From Pontibacter sp. G13 (GTDB taxonomy: Bacteria > Bacteroidota > Bacteroidia > J057): a stretch of DNA of 64,000 nt. A model generated the notes under the pieces. That model ran no database searches, was not told where the DNA came from, and saw only the letters and a program-made list of their open reading frames with translations. Numbering within the stretch: the stretch's first letter is position 1; every line of letters begins with the position of its first letter. This document shows, piece after piece, positions 35,684 to 46,000 of this stretch. The stretch spans positions 7,130,001 through 7,194,000 of the forward strand of contig NZ_CP134696.1 of NCBI RefSeq assembly GCF_031851795.1. The letters are read 5' to 3'. The translations under genes and the position numbers were made by a program.

Positions 35684-35769
35684 ATGTTCTCTTCCAGAAT
35701 TGGGATATCCACGTCATAGAATTTTTTGTCCACTTAAGCCTTAGTAGCTTTATCAATTACCAAAACCCG

Positions 35770-36621
35770 ATGAAACAAATCCTTGTTCCGATCAACCTCC
35801 GTGCTCAATTCCAACATGTAGTCAAATACGCTGAATCCGTGGCCCTAAAGTCAGGAGCAAGGCCTGTATTTTACTATGCGGGAGGCCCTTGGTTCATGAA
35901 AGGATCTGAGCATCAGGTTTATCATAGTGAATCGCCTATTGAGCCGTTCTTGGATCATATCCGAAACAAGCGCGCCCGTCAAACCTTTCAGCAGGTTTGT
36001 GAAGGGCTCAAGCAATTGGGCGTTGATTTTTCCTTCAAGCTTTCCCGAAATCGATCCCTTTCAGGATTGACGCAGGAGGTCACTGAAGGAGCCTATGACC
36101 TTTTGGTGATGGGATCCGGTACTTCTCACGGAATCCGTGGATACCTTCGGAGTTCTGTTGCTAGACGAGTGATTGCCACCGTCAAGACTCCTGTATTTGT
36201 CATTCCGCAAGCAAGCCGCTACAATGAAATCGAGCATATTACCTATGCTGTGGATTTGGCGGATTACGACCCTGCTGTGATCCAGCAGGTCAAGTCTATC
36301 GCTGGATTGTTTGACGCGAAATTGACCATTGTCCATGTCAATTCTGAAGGCGAAGGTCTTCAGAAAGAGAATTACATGACCAGCTTGGAGAGAACGATTT
36401 CCGATACATTGGATTACCCCAAGATTTACTACAAATTTTTTGACCACGCTGACGTGTTCCGCGGAATCAAAAAGTTCGTAACTCTTAATGGTTCCAATTT
36501 GATTGCGATGACCAACCGCAAGTCCTTCACTTGGAGAAACTTCTTCTCTAAGAAGAGTATGACGGGACGAATGACTCGTGAGATGAAGGTGCCGATCCTC
36601 GCATTCCGGAAAGACAACTAA
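35770..36621 (+). CDS. Universal stress protein with two Usp domains
   Basis: The protein has 283 residues. Two tandem Usp domains are visible: M-K-Q-I-L-V-P-I-N at residues 1-9 and I-T-Y-A-V-D-L-A near 157. The first contains the V-M-G-S-G-T-S-H-G-I-R-G-Y-L-R-S-S-V ATP-binding loop followed by T-P-V-F-V-I-P. The second has the looser end K-V-P-I-L-A-F-R and lacks a full G-x-x-G loop, so only the first domain probably binds nucleotide. Such tandem proteins are common in Bacteroidota and act in stress or growth arrest. A strong terminator follows, and an AT-rich leader with an inverted repeat precedes it. Confidence 0.9.
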   Translation: MKQILVPINLRAQFQHVVKYAESVALKSGARPVFYYAGGPWFMKGSEHQVYHSESPIEPFLDHIRNKRARQTFQQVCEGLKQLGVDFSFKLSRNRSLSGLTQEVTEGAYDLLVMGSGTSHGIRGYLRSSVARRVIATVKTPVFVIPQASRYNEIEHITYAVDLADYDPAVIQQVKSIAGLFDAKLTIVHVNSEGEGLQKENYMTSLERTISDTLDYPKIYYKFFDHADVFRGIKKFVTLNGSNLIAMTNRKSFTWRNFFSKKSMTGRMTREMKVPILAFRKDN

Positions 36622-36657
36622 GTATGTACTGGCATTTTTGATAATGTTATAATTGAA

Positions 36658-36683
36658 GGGCAGCCCACTAGGCTGCCCTTTTT
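36658..36683 (+). terminator. Terminator of the universal stress protein gene
   Basis: An 8-bp GC-rich stem GGGCAGCC/GGCTGCCC with loop CACTA is followed by five T. Confidence 0.95.
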
Positions 36684-36743
36684 GCAAATGAATAGTTTTT
36701 ATGCCCTTGCTGCAAAACACTACAGCTTGATTGGCTCTAAATA

Positions 36744-37469
36744 TTATTCTTCAGCCGGACCTTTTTCATTTTCAGAGTCAGGGGACTTCATGCCAGGATA
36801 TGAAAAGCCCTCTGGAGGAGGAATGATATGCTGGTAATTCCAAGGTTCTATGGCGTCATCGCTGGACTCTGGATGGAGCTCCCAACTGTATTTCTTTTTG
36901 GGTGGACCAGCCTTTCTGAAATAAAAGGCCAAGATGATTCCCGCAATTGCACCAAATAAATGCCCCTCCCAGGAAACGCCCTCCTGAATGGGCAATACAC
37001 CCCAGATCCAACTTCCGTGGAATAAGACTACGATCAAGGCAATGGTCAAGGAAAGTCTATCTTTTCTGAAAACGCCTGTGAAGAACAGAAAAAACGCCAG
37101 CGCATAGAGCATACCACTCGCTCCGATATGGTAGCTTGGCCTTCCTGCCACCCAAACCCAAATACTTGGCGCCAGCCATGCAAAAATCAAAATGATGGTG
37201 GATTCTTTACGATGGAGGTACAGCACTGAGGCTGTTAATGCGACCAGAGGAAGTGAATTACTCGCAAGGTGTTCCCAGCTTCCGTGGATAAGTGGGGCGG
37301 TAAGGATTCCCATCAGCCCGCTAAAAGTTCTCGGATAAACCCCAAAAGTAGCTCCAAGATGCCATCCCATCGCCCATTGTAGGGTGTGGATAATCCAGAT
37401 GGTCGCCAATAGCAATAGGGGGATAAGCAGTGAGTGTGCGAATGTTCGTTTCGAAGAAGATACAGTCAT
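36744..37469 (-). CDS. Rhomboid-family intramembrane serine protease
   Basis: The protein has 241 residues and six predicted membrane helices. The catalytic Ser118 lies in G-A-S-G-M and the His170 in W-E-G-H-L-F-G-A-I-A-G. H-L-A-S-N (67-71) supplies the conserved oxyanion His and Asn. It would cleave transmembrane substrates in the inner membrane. The ATG at 37469 (MTVSSSKRTF) is chosen because it leaves a short cytosolic tail before helix 1; longer frames add a region without protein character. A charged, Pro-rich C-terminal tail of about 55 residues extends past the fold. Confidence 0.9.
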   Translation of the reverse strand: MTVSSSKRTFAHSLLIPLLLLATIWIIHTLQWAMGWHLGATFGVYPRTFSGLMGILTAPLIHGSWEHLASNSLPLVALTASVLYLHRKESTIILIFAWLAPSIWVWVAGRPSYHIGASGMLYALAFFLFFTGVFRKDRLSLTIALIVVLFHGSWIWGVLPIQEGVSWEGHLFGAIAGIILAFYFRKAGPPKKKYSWELHPESSDDAIEPWNYQHIIPPPEGFSYPGMKSPDSENEKGPAEE

Positions 37470-37577
37470 GAATAGAGCCAGAATAAGGCGATTTATGAAG
37501 TTTGGGCAAGTTTTGTCTTCCCTGAAAAAGCGGTAACTTGTCCTAGACATCACCTACGAATATATGCAATTGGGGAT

Positions 37578-39371
37578 ATGGGTGCAGGAGAAATCTTGAA
37601 GGTCACAGGCCTTGTGACCGAATTTCGTTCAAGAAAGGAACATGTACAGGCGGTAAAGGGTATCGACTTCGCACTCAAACCCGGCCAAACCCTAGGAATT
37701 GTCGGGGAATCGGGCAGCGGAAAATCCGTTACCTCACTTTCTCTCATGGGACTGTTGCCTCGAAATGGTAAGGTCGTCCAAGGGAATGCATGGTTTAAGA
37801 CGAGAAATGGGGAAACGGTTGACCTGCTCAAGCTCAAGGAAGCAGAGCTAAGAAAACTTCGTGGTAATGAGATTGCCATGATCTTTCAAGAACCGATGAC
37901 CTCTCTCAATCCTGTATTCAAATGCGGAGAACAAGTCGCTGAGGCCATTCGGCTGCATAAACACTTAAGCAAAGAGGAGGCGAGAGCGGAAACCTTGGAG
38001 CTTTTTCGCCAAGTGGAGCTACCCCGTGTGGAGGCTATGTATGACAGTTATCCCCACGAACTCTCAGGGGGGCAAAAGCAACGTGTCATGATCGCCATGG
38101 CCATGTCTTGTCAACCAGCGGTACTGATTGCGGATGAGCCTACAACGGCATTGGACGTGACGGTACAGAAGAGGATTTTGGAACTGATGCTCAGGCTCCA
38201 GAAAATACATGGGATGGCCTTGATTTTTATTACCCATGACCTTGGAGTAGTGGCTGAAATAGCGGACGAGGTATTGGTGATGTTCCGTGGCAAAAAAATG
38301 GAACAAGCCTCTGTGCTGAATACCTTTGAGAGCCCCGAAACTTCCTATACCAAGGGTCTGCTTGCGTGTCGTCCTCGAATGGATGTGAGAATGGATCGCC
38401 TTCCCACAGTATCTGACTTCCTCGCCGCTGAACAAGATCCATCCGCTCCTGTCAAGGAGTTCGCCGAGATTTCCCGTGAAGATTTCGAGCAGCGAATGGT
38501 AGATCTTTCAGGTAAAAAACCAGTCATGCGGGTCTCCAGACTCAATACGTGGTATCCAACCAAGAGAAATTGGCTAGGGAGTCCGACAGAATACGTGAAA
38601 GCTGTTCAGGATGTGAGCTTTGATGTGTATCCGGGGGAAACCTTGGGACTGGTTGGGGAATCCGGGTGTGGGAAGACTACTCTGGGAAGGTCGATTTTGA
38701 GACTCATCGAACCCACATCTGGAAATATTGAGTTTCAGGACCAGGAATTGACAACGCTTGATCCTCGTTCCCTGAGATCCATCCGGAAGGACCTCCAGAT
38801 TATTTTCCAAGACCCATATGCATCACTGAATCCACGAATGACCATCGGTCAGGCGATTATGGAGCCTATGAAGGTCCATGGCATCGGCAAGGATAAGCAA
38901 GACAGACAAGCTCGTATGGAGGCTTTGCTTGAGAAGGTTGGGCTACAAGTGGATCATCAGTATCGTTTTCCACATGAATTCTCTGGTGGGCAGCGTCAGC
39001 GGGTTTGCATCGCTAGGGCCTTGGCAGTTGAGCCCAAGTTCTTGATCTGTGATGAGAGCGTTTCCGCATTGGACGTATCGGTACAGGCCCAAGTACTGAA
39101 TCTACTCAAGGATCTTCAGGAAGAAATGGGACTAACCTACGTATTCATTTCTCACGATTTGAGCGTTGTCAAATTTATGAGTGATCGAATCATGGTGATG
39201 CGATCCGGAAAAATGGAGGAAATGTCAGACGCGGAATCTCTCTATGATTCGCCGCAATCAGCATATACCCAAACTTTGATTGAGGCCATTCCGCCGGGTT
39301 CGAGGGAAGAAGTGAGATTGGCACAGGAAAGGAGACGACAAGCACTTGCAGTGGATGTCGATTCGGATTAG
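37578..39371 (+). CDS. Fused oligopeptide ABC transporter ATPase (DppD-DppF type)
   Basis: The protein has 597 residues and carries two complete ABC ATPase domains in one chain. First: G-E-S-G-S-G-K-S, L-S-G-G-Q-K-Q-R and V-L-I-A-D-E-P-T-T-A-L-D. Second: G-E-S-G-C-G-K-T, F-S-G-G-Q-R-Q-R and L-I-C-D-E-S-V-S-A-L-D. Each half matches one ATPase of the peptide/nickel ABC importers, normally encoded by two genes. The linker (about residues 285-320) is acidic. No permease or binding-protein gene is adjacent, so the rest of the system lies elsewhere. Such fused forms exist in other bacteria. A terminator follows. Confidence 0.93.
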   Translation: MGAGEILKVTGLVTEFRSRKEHVQAVKGIDFALKPGQTLGIVGESGSGKSVTSLSLMGLLPRNGKVVQGNAWFKTRNGETVDLLKLKEAELRKLRGNEIAMIFQEPMTSLNPVFKCGEQVAEAIRLHKHLSKEEARAETLELFRQVELPRVEAMYDSYPHELSGGQKQRVMIAMAMSCQPAVLIADEPTTALDVTVQKRILELMLRLQKIHGMALIFITHDLGVVAEIADEVLVMFRGKKMEQASVLNTFESPETSYTKGLLACRPRMDVRMDRLPTVSDFLAAEQDPSAPVKEFAEISREDFEQRMVDLSGKKPVMRVSRLNTWYPTKRNWLGSPTEYVKAVQDVSFDVYPGETLGLVGESGCGKTTLGRSILRLIEPTSGNIEFQDQELTTLDPRSLRSIRKDLQIIFQDPYASLNPRMTIGQAIMEPMKVHGIGKDKQDRQARMEALLEKVGLQVDHQYRFPHEFSGGQRQRVCIARALAVEPKFLICDESVSALDVSVQAQVLNLLKDLQEEMGLTYVFISHDLSVVKFMSDRIMVMRSGKMEEMSDAESLYDSPQSAYTQTLIEAIPPGSREEVRLAQERRRQALAVDVDSD

Positions 39372-39408
39372 TCTAATCTCAAACGTTTAAGTCCATCAAG
39401 CATATATT

Positions 39409-39437
39409 GGCCGCTCCGGATTCGGGGTGGCCTTTTT
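39409..39437 (+). terminator. Terminator of the ABC ATPase gene
   Basis: The imperfect stem GGCC-G-CTCCG/CGGGG-T-GGCC is followed by five T. Confidence 0.8.
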
Positions 39438-39529
39438 CTATGTCTTTATGAGATAAGAATCGATTCCCCAGGGATAGAACTTCATGCATCAAGGAGAGCT
39501 GCTCCACCCGAAATAGAATCAATCAGTAA

Positions 39530-39566
39530 AAAAGAAAAACGGGAAGCACAAAATGTGCTCCCCGTT
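39530..39566 (-). terminator. Terminator of the 39598-42612 T9SS gene
   Basis: Stem AACGGG-A-AGCACA/TGTGCT-C-CCCGTT has one mismatch and is followed on the minus strand by TTTTCTTTTTT. Confidence 0.9.
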
Positions 39567-39597
39567 CGAGTGATGATCTACTGATCAATAAGATAGA

Positions 39598-42500
39598 CTA
39601 TCGAACGATCAACTTGCGGCTTACGACACCTTGAGTCGTGCTGATGCGCACGAGGTAGATACCAGCTGCAGGATTGTTCAATGATACTTTCGCGTTGTGT
39701 ACAGCGCTGAAGCCCAAAGCTTGAGCAGCAACTTGCTGGCCACGTACGTCGAATACCTCAATATTTACCTCATCGGCATTGTTCAACTCAACCTCGATGC
39801 TAAATGCACCATTGGTTGGGTTAGGGAATACGTTAACTGTTGCGATACCAGCTGCTGTCAATGGATCAACACTAACGATATCAGCACAGTTGACTCCAGT
39901 AAGTGCAACCTCTACAGTCACGGTATCGGTGAAAGAACACCCGTTTGCATCAGTTACCTCAACTTGGTATTCGCCACCGCAAAGACCTTGAAGGATATTC
40001 AGACCTACTGCAGTAGTGTCAATGCCATTTGCACCAGTCCAGTGGAAGCTGTATGGAGCAGTACCGCCAGAAACACTAGCGATCAACATACCGGAGAATG
40101 TGTCTTCAGTCTCGCCGATGTTCGGGTTGGACTGGATCGTAGATTGGAAGTCTTCAGGACCGGAAACCTCAACAGAGGAAGTCGCTACACAGCCATTTTC
40201 GTCAGTAACGTCGATGGTGTAGGAACCTTTGCCCAAGTTGGAGATAGACATAGTGGTATCACCAGTGCTCCAAGCATAAGACAACATGCCTGTACCGCCA
40301 GTAGCCAATACAGATGCAGTTCCGTCCATGTCGGAAGGACATGCTACTTCGCTACCAGATCCATTGATGGAGATGGCTGCAGGCTCAGAAACTTGAACGC
40401 TAGCGAAAGATACACAACCGGATGCATCGGTTACTTCAACAGTGGAAGCACCTGCAGGCAATGCAGTCGCCAAAGAGTCAGTTTCGCCGTTTGACCACAG
40501 GTAGGTGTAAGGAGCAGTTCCGCCGGATACTGCAACAGAAGCCAAGCCATTGCTCAATCCATTACAAGTGATGTCCTCAGTTTTGAGGATGTTCACTGTA
40601 CCAGCATTTTGGGACTGAAGAGAAACGGAAATCATTTCAGAACATCCGCGAGAATCGCTTACGACAATCTCGTAAAGACCTGCAGCTGCATTGTCATAGA
40701 GAGAGTCAGCATTTCCTCCAGCATTGTTAGACCATTCGTAAACGTAAGGAGCAACACCGGAAGTAACTGCAACCTCGATAGAACCGTTGGTCATGCCACA
40801 GTCAGGATCGATGGTAGTCAAGTTGGTTGCTACTGGGTTTGCACCACAGTCGGAGATGTAGATTGCAGACTCGGTAAAGTCGTTACAAGCATCATACGCG
40901 ATGTCGGTGAAGTACCAGAAGCTAACAGAAGTCAACTCGTTTCCATCTTCCAAATCCATGATGACAGTAGGAACTGTATGCGTACAGTTTCCATCGTTCA
41001 AGGAGATCGGAGAAACCTTAGGCATCAATACCTGAGAAGCCCAGTTGTTGTCATCACCAGTCCAGTTGATGACAGAAGTCATGGTCTGGTTGTCTACGTC
41101 CAATGCACGTCCGAACAAGTCAGGCGCATCGTTTCCACCGTTGGAGTTGGAAGGATCAGTATCTGTCCAAGAGTAGAAGATGAAGTTTCCATCTTCAGAA
41201 CGAGAAGTCTGAACCCAAGTATCCGCAGTGATACCGTCTCCGCTAGGATCACCAAATACACCACGCAGATACTCTTGGTAGCCTACCAAGATCATGTTCC
41301 AGTCACCGTACTGATCGCGGGTGAAGTCAAACAAGAACATTTCCAATCCAGAGGAGATGGAGTAAGCAGGCGTAGAGTAAACGCCACCACCTTGGTAAGA
41401 AGTAGAGTTACCTACAACCGCCAATGCGTGAGGGTTACCGTTTTTGTCGACAACCATGTCCATGTCGAATGCAGTAGTAGCAATACCACCACCGTAAACG
41501 AATGTGTCAGCGTTTGCAGAGTCAATACCGATGAACTGAGTCAAGGAGTCAGTCAAAGCGGCAAATTGGCTCATGTCAACTTCCTCAGGAGTACCCCAAG
41601 AGTTACCAGCATCAACAGACTCGGAGAACCATACGGTAAATACAGAGTCAGCTCCGCCTACCAAGTCACCCAATGCAGCCAAGAAACCAGTGTTGCCGTC
41701 AGGGCTAAAGCCCAAGCTTACAGAGGTGAATTTTGCAGCACCGTCAAACGTCAGATCGAAATCCGGAGTGATGGTCGCCTCAACGGTCCAGTTGATCTGG
41801 CCAGTTGCGTCATTGTAGATACCCTTGTTCAGGAAGTAGTTGCCAGTGGCAGCTGTACCGTCCCATTCGTAGGAAGCGAACCAGAATTCACCAGGAACAC
41901 GCTCTACCATAGAGTAGGAGAAGTACTGGTTACCGTTGGAGTAAGGGTAGGATTCATGCGTGACGGAAGGAGTTCCAGTCACATTGTCAGCGATACCGAC
42001 AACTGATCCGTCCCATCCATTGCCACTAGCGGACAATACTGGACCCGCATAAGCGATCTGAAGGTCAGCAGTGGTGTTGAGTGTTGCATCAGTGGTGGTG
42101 AGCAACAAGTTAGGATAGCGGGAGTTCTGCAGGTAAGCAGGGTTCAATGGGCCGAGGCCGTAGCAACCAACTGCTGCAGTTCCACCAGGAGTGTTTGTAC
42201 CTGCACCGACGTCCCAGCTCAAGCCAGCATCAGTGGAGAGTACGTAGCGATACATACCATTGTCGCCACCGCAAGAAGCGATGTTCTGACGGGTGATGAA
42301 TGCTACAGAACCACCATTCGTACCTACGCCAGGAACAGCGGAGATGGTGTGGTTCTCGAGGGAGATGAATGTGAAGGCATTGGAAGCCTCGCCAATCTTG
42401 ACAGAGGTAACCGCATCAGTCAAGCTAGTTCCAGATGGAGTCTGGCTTGCTACGCTGTAAGATGAAGCTTCTCCTTCGGTCAGGATATTGCGTTCGATTT

Positions 42501-42612
42501 TGCCAACGACGCCGTTGTGGATCTGATCAGGATCCATCGTACGTGCAGCAGGCTGGGCAAAAACCCCACCTGCAACGGCCGTCGCGACCATCCAAGTGAA
42601 AAAGTTTTTCAT
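39598..42612 (-). CDS. Large T9SS-exported protein with BNR-like domain and SprB repeats
   Basis: The protein has 1004 residues. The signal peptide MKNFFTWMVATAVAGGVFAQ is followed by a domain of about 500 residues that looks like a sialidase/BNR-type beta-propeller, with repeated S-x-D-G/A-G-x-x-W and V-D-K-N-G-N-P-H motifs. Then come about four SprB-like repeats (about 610-915) with the patterns G-T-A-P-Y-x-Y-x-W-S-N-G and V-T-D-x-x-G-C. The C-terminal type A sorting domain (V-F-P-N-P-T-N-G ... G-I-Y-L-V-R-I) follows. It is likely displayed on the surface by the T9SS. The start at 42612 is chosen for the signal peptide. It is tandem with the paralogous gene 43001-46024. Codon use lacks TTA, CTA and TCA over long stretches. 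Confidence 0.92.
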   Translation of the reverse strand: MKNFFTWMVATAVAGGVFAQPAARTMDPDQIHNGVVGKIERNILTEGEASSYSVASQTPSGTSLTDAVTSVKIGEASNAFTFISLENHTISAVPGVGTNGGSVAFITRQNIASCGGDNGMYRYVLSTDAGLSWDVGAGTNTPGGTAAVGCYGLGPLNPAYLQNSRYPNLLLTTTDATLNTTADLQIAYAGPVLSASGNGWDGSVVGIADNVTGTPSVTHESYPYSNGNQYFSYSMVERVPGEFWFASYEWDGTAATGNYFLNKGIYNDATGQINWTVEATITPDFDLTFDGAAKFTSVSLGFSPDGNTGFLAALGDLVGGADSVFTVWFSESVDAGNSWGTPEEVDMSQFAALTDSLTQFIGIDSANADTFVYGGGIATTAFDMDMVVDKNGNPHALAVVGNSTSYQGGGVYSTPAYSISSGLEMFLFDFTRDQYGDWNMILVGYQEYLRGVFGDPSGDGITADTWVQTSRSEDGNFIFYSWTDTDPSNSNGGNDAPDLFGRALDVDNQTMTSVINWTGDDNNWASQVLMPKVSPISLNDGNCTHTVPTVIMDLEDGNELTSVSFWYFTDIAYDACNDFTESAIYISDCGANPVATNLTTIDPDCGMTNGSIEVAVTSGVAPYVYEWSNNAGGNADSLYDNAAAGLYEIVVSDSRGCSEMISVSLQSQNAGTVNILKTEDITCNGLSNGLASVAVSGGTAPYTYLWSNGETDSLATALPAGASTVEVTDASGCVSFASVQVSEPAAISINGSGSEVACPSDMDGTASVLATGGTGMLSYAWSTGDTTMSISNLGKGSYTIDVTDENGCVATSSVEVSGPEDFQSTIQSNPNIGETEDTFSGMLIASVSGGTAPYSFHWTGANGIDTTAVGLNILQGLCGGEYQVEVTDANGCSFTDTVTVEVALTGVNCADIVSVDPLTAAGIATVNVFPNPTNGAFSIEVELNNADEVNIEVFDVRGQQVAAQALGFSAVHNAKVSLNNPAAGIYLVRISTTQGVVSRKLIVR

Positions 42613-43000
42613 AAGTCTACCTAGGTTTAGACAATGTTGGATTAGGGCTGATACTCCATAGAGAGCATTTAACAAACTTACCACCTAGGCAACCATGGGG
42701 GGAGATTCAATCAATGGGCCAGATTACGCAATTTTGGCCGATTTTCGTTAAGTTTTTATTGTCAAATATTTGATATTCAGTTAATAAAGTATTTGTAATA
42801 GTAACGCAATAACAAGTCAAATCTATGTAAATAGGTGTATTGTGAAAATTTTGATAAATGATCTAAAATGTCCTGCCTTTGAATAATGCCTTTTTATGTA
42901 TCCAATTCATGAAAGGCCGACAAATGTATGAAAACCAAATGATTCAAAAAAATAATGGGGACGTCCAAGGACGCCCCCATTTGATATGTCTTAGGACTGA
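42613..43000. other. Intergenic region between two T9SS paralogues
   Basis: These 388 AT-rich bases contain the terminator of the upstream paralogue (42945-42981) and the promoter of the downstream one. A minus-strand TAGATTTG at 42825-42818 matches the TAnnTTTG -7 element of Bacteroidota, but no clear -33 TTG lies at the right distance. No gene is seen. Confidence 0.4.
42945..42981 (-). terminator. Terminator of the 43001-46024 T9SS gene
   Basis: Stem AATGGGG-A-CGTCC/GGACG-C-CCCCATT is followed on the minus strand by a T-rich stretch. Confidence 0.85.
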
Positions 43001-46000
43001 TTAGTCCAGAAGAACTTTACGGGTTACAGAACCTGCTGGGGTAGAAATACGCACCAAGTAGATTCCGGCAGCTTGGTTGGAAAGATCCAATGTGTGCTGC
43101 AATTGGCCTACTACTCCAGCAGCGTGGCGGAGTACGATTTGACCATTGGCGTTCATGACATCAACTGTAACAGACTGTAGATCCTTCATTTCCAGATCCA
43201 AGTTCAACAAGCCATGTGTTGGGTTAGGATACACAGAGATGGATGAGAAGCCTGCCAGATATGGGTCGTTGGAGATTGTCATACAAGTAACCCCATCCAA
43301 TGCAACTCCTACTTCTACAGAGTCAGTGGTTACACAACCGTTGGCATCAGTCAAGGTCAAGTAGTAGGTGGCACCACACAATTGGTTGAGGTTGGAAAGT
43401 CCTACACCGGAAGTGTCGGTTGTTCCACCTACCCAAGCAAAGGTGTAAGGCGCAGTACCTCCAGATACAGAAGTAACGATCTGGCCAGAGTAGGTATCTG
43501 GAGTTCCACCGATGTTCGGAATCACCTGGAAGTTGATCGCGAAATCGCTAGGACCAGTTACAATGGCAGACTCATTGGAAGTACATCCATTGGCGTCTGT
43601 AACAGTGACAGAATAGGTGCCAGCTGGGATACCTGTCAAGTCTGCGGTGTTGCCACCGTTGGACCAGGCGTAGGTGTATCCGGGCGTACCACCAGTAGCC
43701 AATACAGAAGCTGTACCAGAGGAATCACCTGGGCAATCCACAGCAGAACCAGAAGCGTTCAAGGACAATTCTGCAGGCTCTACGATGAATACAGTTGCAA
43801 AGGAAACACAACCATTGGAGTCGGTGACTTCCACAGTGTTAGGGCCGGAAGGCAGCATCATGGCAGAGTCAGTAGACTCTCCATTGGACCACAAGTAGGT
43901 GTATGGAGCGGTACCACCAGTGATCATCAAAGATGCAGCACCATCAGTCAAGCCAGCGCAAGAAACGTTGGTTTGGTTGTCGATGGCAACAGTGGCAGCG
44001 CCTGCACTCTCGAGGGTCGTGGTGATTACGTCAGCACAGTTGTTGCTGTCGGTAACAATCACTGTGTATTGACCTGCAGCCAAGTTGGATACAGTAGCAC
44101 TGGTTCCACCGCCTGCGTTGGCGTCCCATTCGAAAGCGTATGGAGGAGTACCACCACCTGCTACAACAGTCAAAGATCCATCAGAAGCACCACAAGCAGG
44201 CGCAGTAGGATTCACGGTGTTGGTGAACGGTGTGGACTTACAGTTGAAGAAGAATTCAGCTGGGTTCACGAAGTCGTTACACGCGTCATAGGTTACATCG
44301 GTGAAGTACCAGAAGTCAACTGCAGTATAGGCATCTCCATCTCCCAAGTCCATGATGACGGTAGGAATGGTGTAGGTACAGTTTCCGTCGAAGAGTGCAC
44401 GATCGGAAATTTTTGGTCCCAATGCCTGAGAAGCCCAGTTGTTGTCGTCGCTCGTCCAGTCGATCACATCGGTCAACAATTGGTTGTCGATGTCATATCC
44501 GATACCGAACATGTCAGGAGCATCGTTTCCAGTGGAAGAGTTGGCAGGATCTGTATCCGTCCAAGAGAAGAATACGTAGCTACCATCTTCAGAACGAGAC
44601 GCCTGAACCCATGGGTCAAAGTTGATGGTCCCACTTGCTGGGTCACCAAATGCACCTCGAAGGAAGTTCTGAGCTGCCAAAGGCACAGCATTCCAGTCTC
44701 CAAATTGGTCACGAGTGACGTCCAAGATGAACATCTCGATACCGGAGAAGATGGAGTATGCAGAAGCACCGAACTCGTAGGAATGAGTGGTCAAGTCGTA
44801 AAACTTAGCGTTACCCACAACGGTGATGATGTGAGGATTGCCGTTTTTGTCTACAACCATGTCCAAGTCAAACGCTGTGGTGGGGAATCCGCCACCTGCA
44901 GGAAGGGTGTCGATTTGGGTTGGGCTCATAGAGTCAACCACAATGAAGAAGCTCTGGAGAAGATCGCTCAATTCTGGGAATGCAGTCAAGGCGATTTCTT
45001 CTGGCTGGCTCCAAGTTGCTCCACTGTCGAAAGAGTAGGAAGCCCATGGAGAGAAGGTGGTGTCAGGAGCACCTACCAAGTCACCAACACCAGCGATGTA
45101 GCCTACAGTTCCGTCAGGGCTAAATCCAATGCTCCAAGAAGCAGCTTTTGGATCTCCATCATATCCGATGTAGTGGTCTGGTTGCAGGGTAGCAGCCAAG
45201 CTCCAATCTACCTCCTCGGTAGTGGCGTTGTAAACACCCTTTGTTACCAATACGTCGGCAGTACCTGCGGTACCGTCAACTGTAGTCTCAGAAATGAACC
45301 AGAATTCACCAGGAACACGCTCCACCAAAGAATAGGCAAAGAAGTAGTTTCCGTTAGAGTAAGGGTAATCTTCATCGGTAACGACAGGTGTAGTGGTCAC
45401 ATCCTTGGCAGTTCCCAAAACTACGCCATCCCAACCTGTTCCACTTGGAGACAATACTGGGCCTGCATAGGCGACCTTCAGGTCGGTGATTGCAGTGGCA
45501 GAAGTATCCATAGTGGACAACATCATGTTTGGATAACGGGAGTTTTGCAGATACGCAGGGTTCAATGGGCCGAGGCCGTAGCACCCAGTTGCGATCGTAC
45601 CGCCTGGCGTGTTGATGCCAGGGCCTACGTTCCAGCTCAAACCGCCATCTTCAGAAAGCGCATAGCGGTAAATGCCATTGTCACCACCACAGTTGGCGAT
45701 GTTTTGGCGGTGAATGAAGGAGACAGCTCCTCCGTTTGTGCCAACATTGTAAGCAACACCAACCTGATTAGTCTCAACCTGAATAAAGGTAAAGGCGTTG
45801 GAAGCCTCACCAATTTTCACAGCTGTAACTGCGTCAGAAACGGTGGTGCCCACAGGCGTAGTCTGGGATGGCCCTTGCGTGGTCGCTGTCGGCTCCATGA
45901 TGGGAGTCTCCAACTGTTGCATAGGGTTTCCGTTGTTGGAAGGATCCAGTACTTGCTTCTCTGCTTGAGCAAGTGTGGTTCCCGCCGTCAACAGACAGAC

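Noticed and set aside
40609-42006. A 465-codon plus-strand frame antisense to the other T9SS gene
   Set aside because: It is a codon-bias shadow of the sense gene, for the same reason as the larger case.
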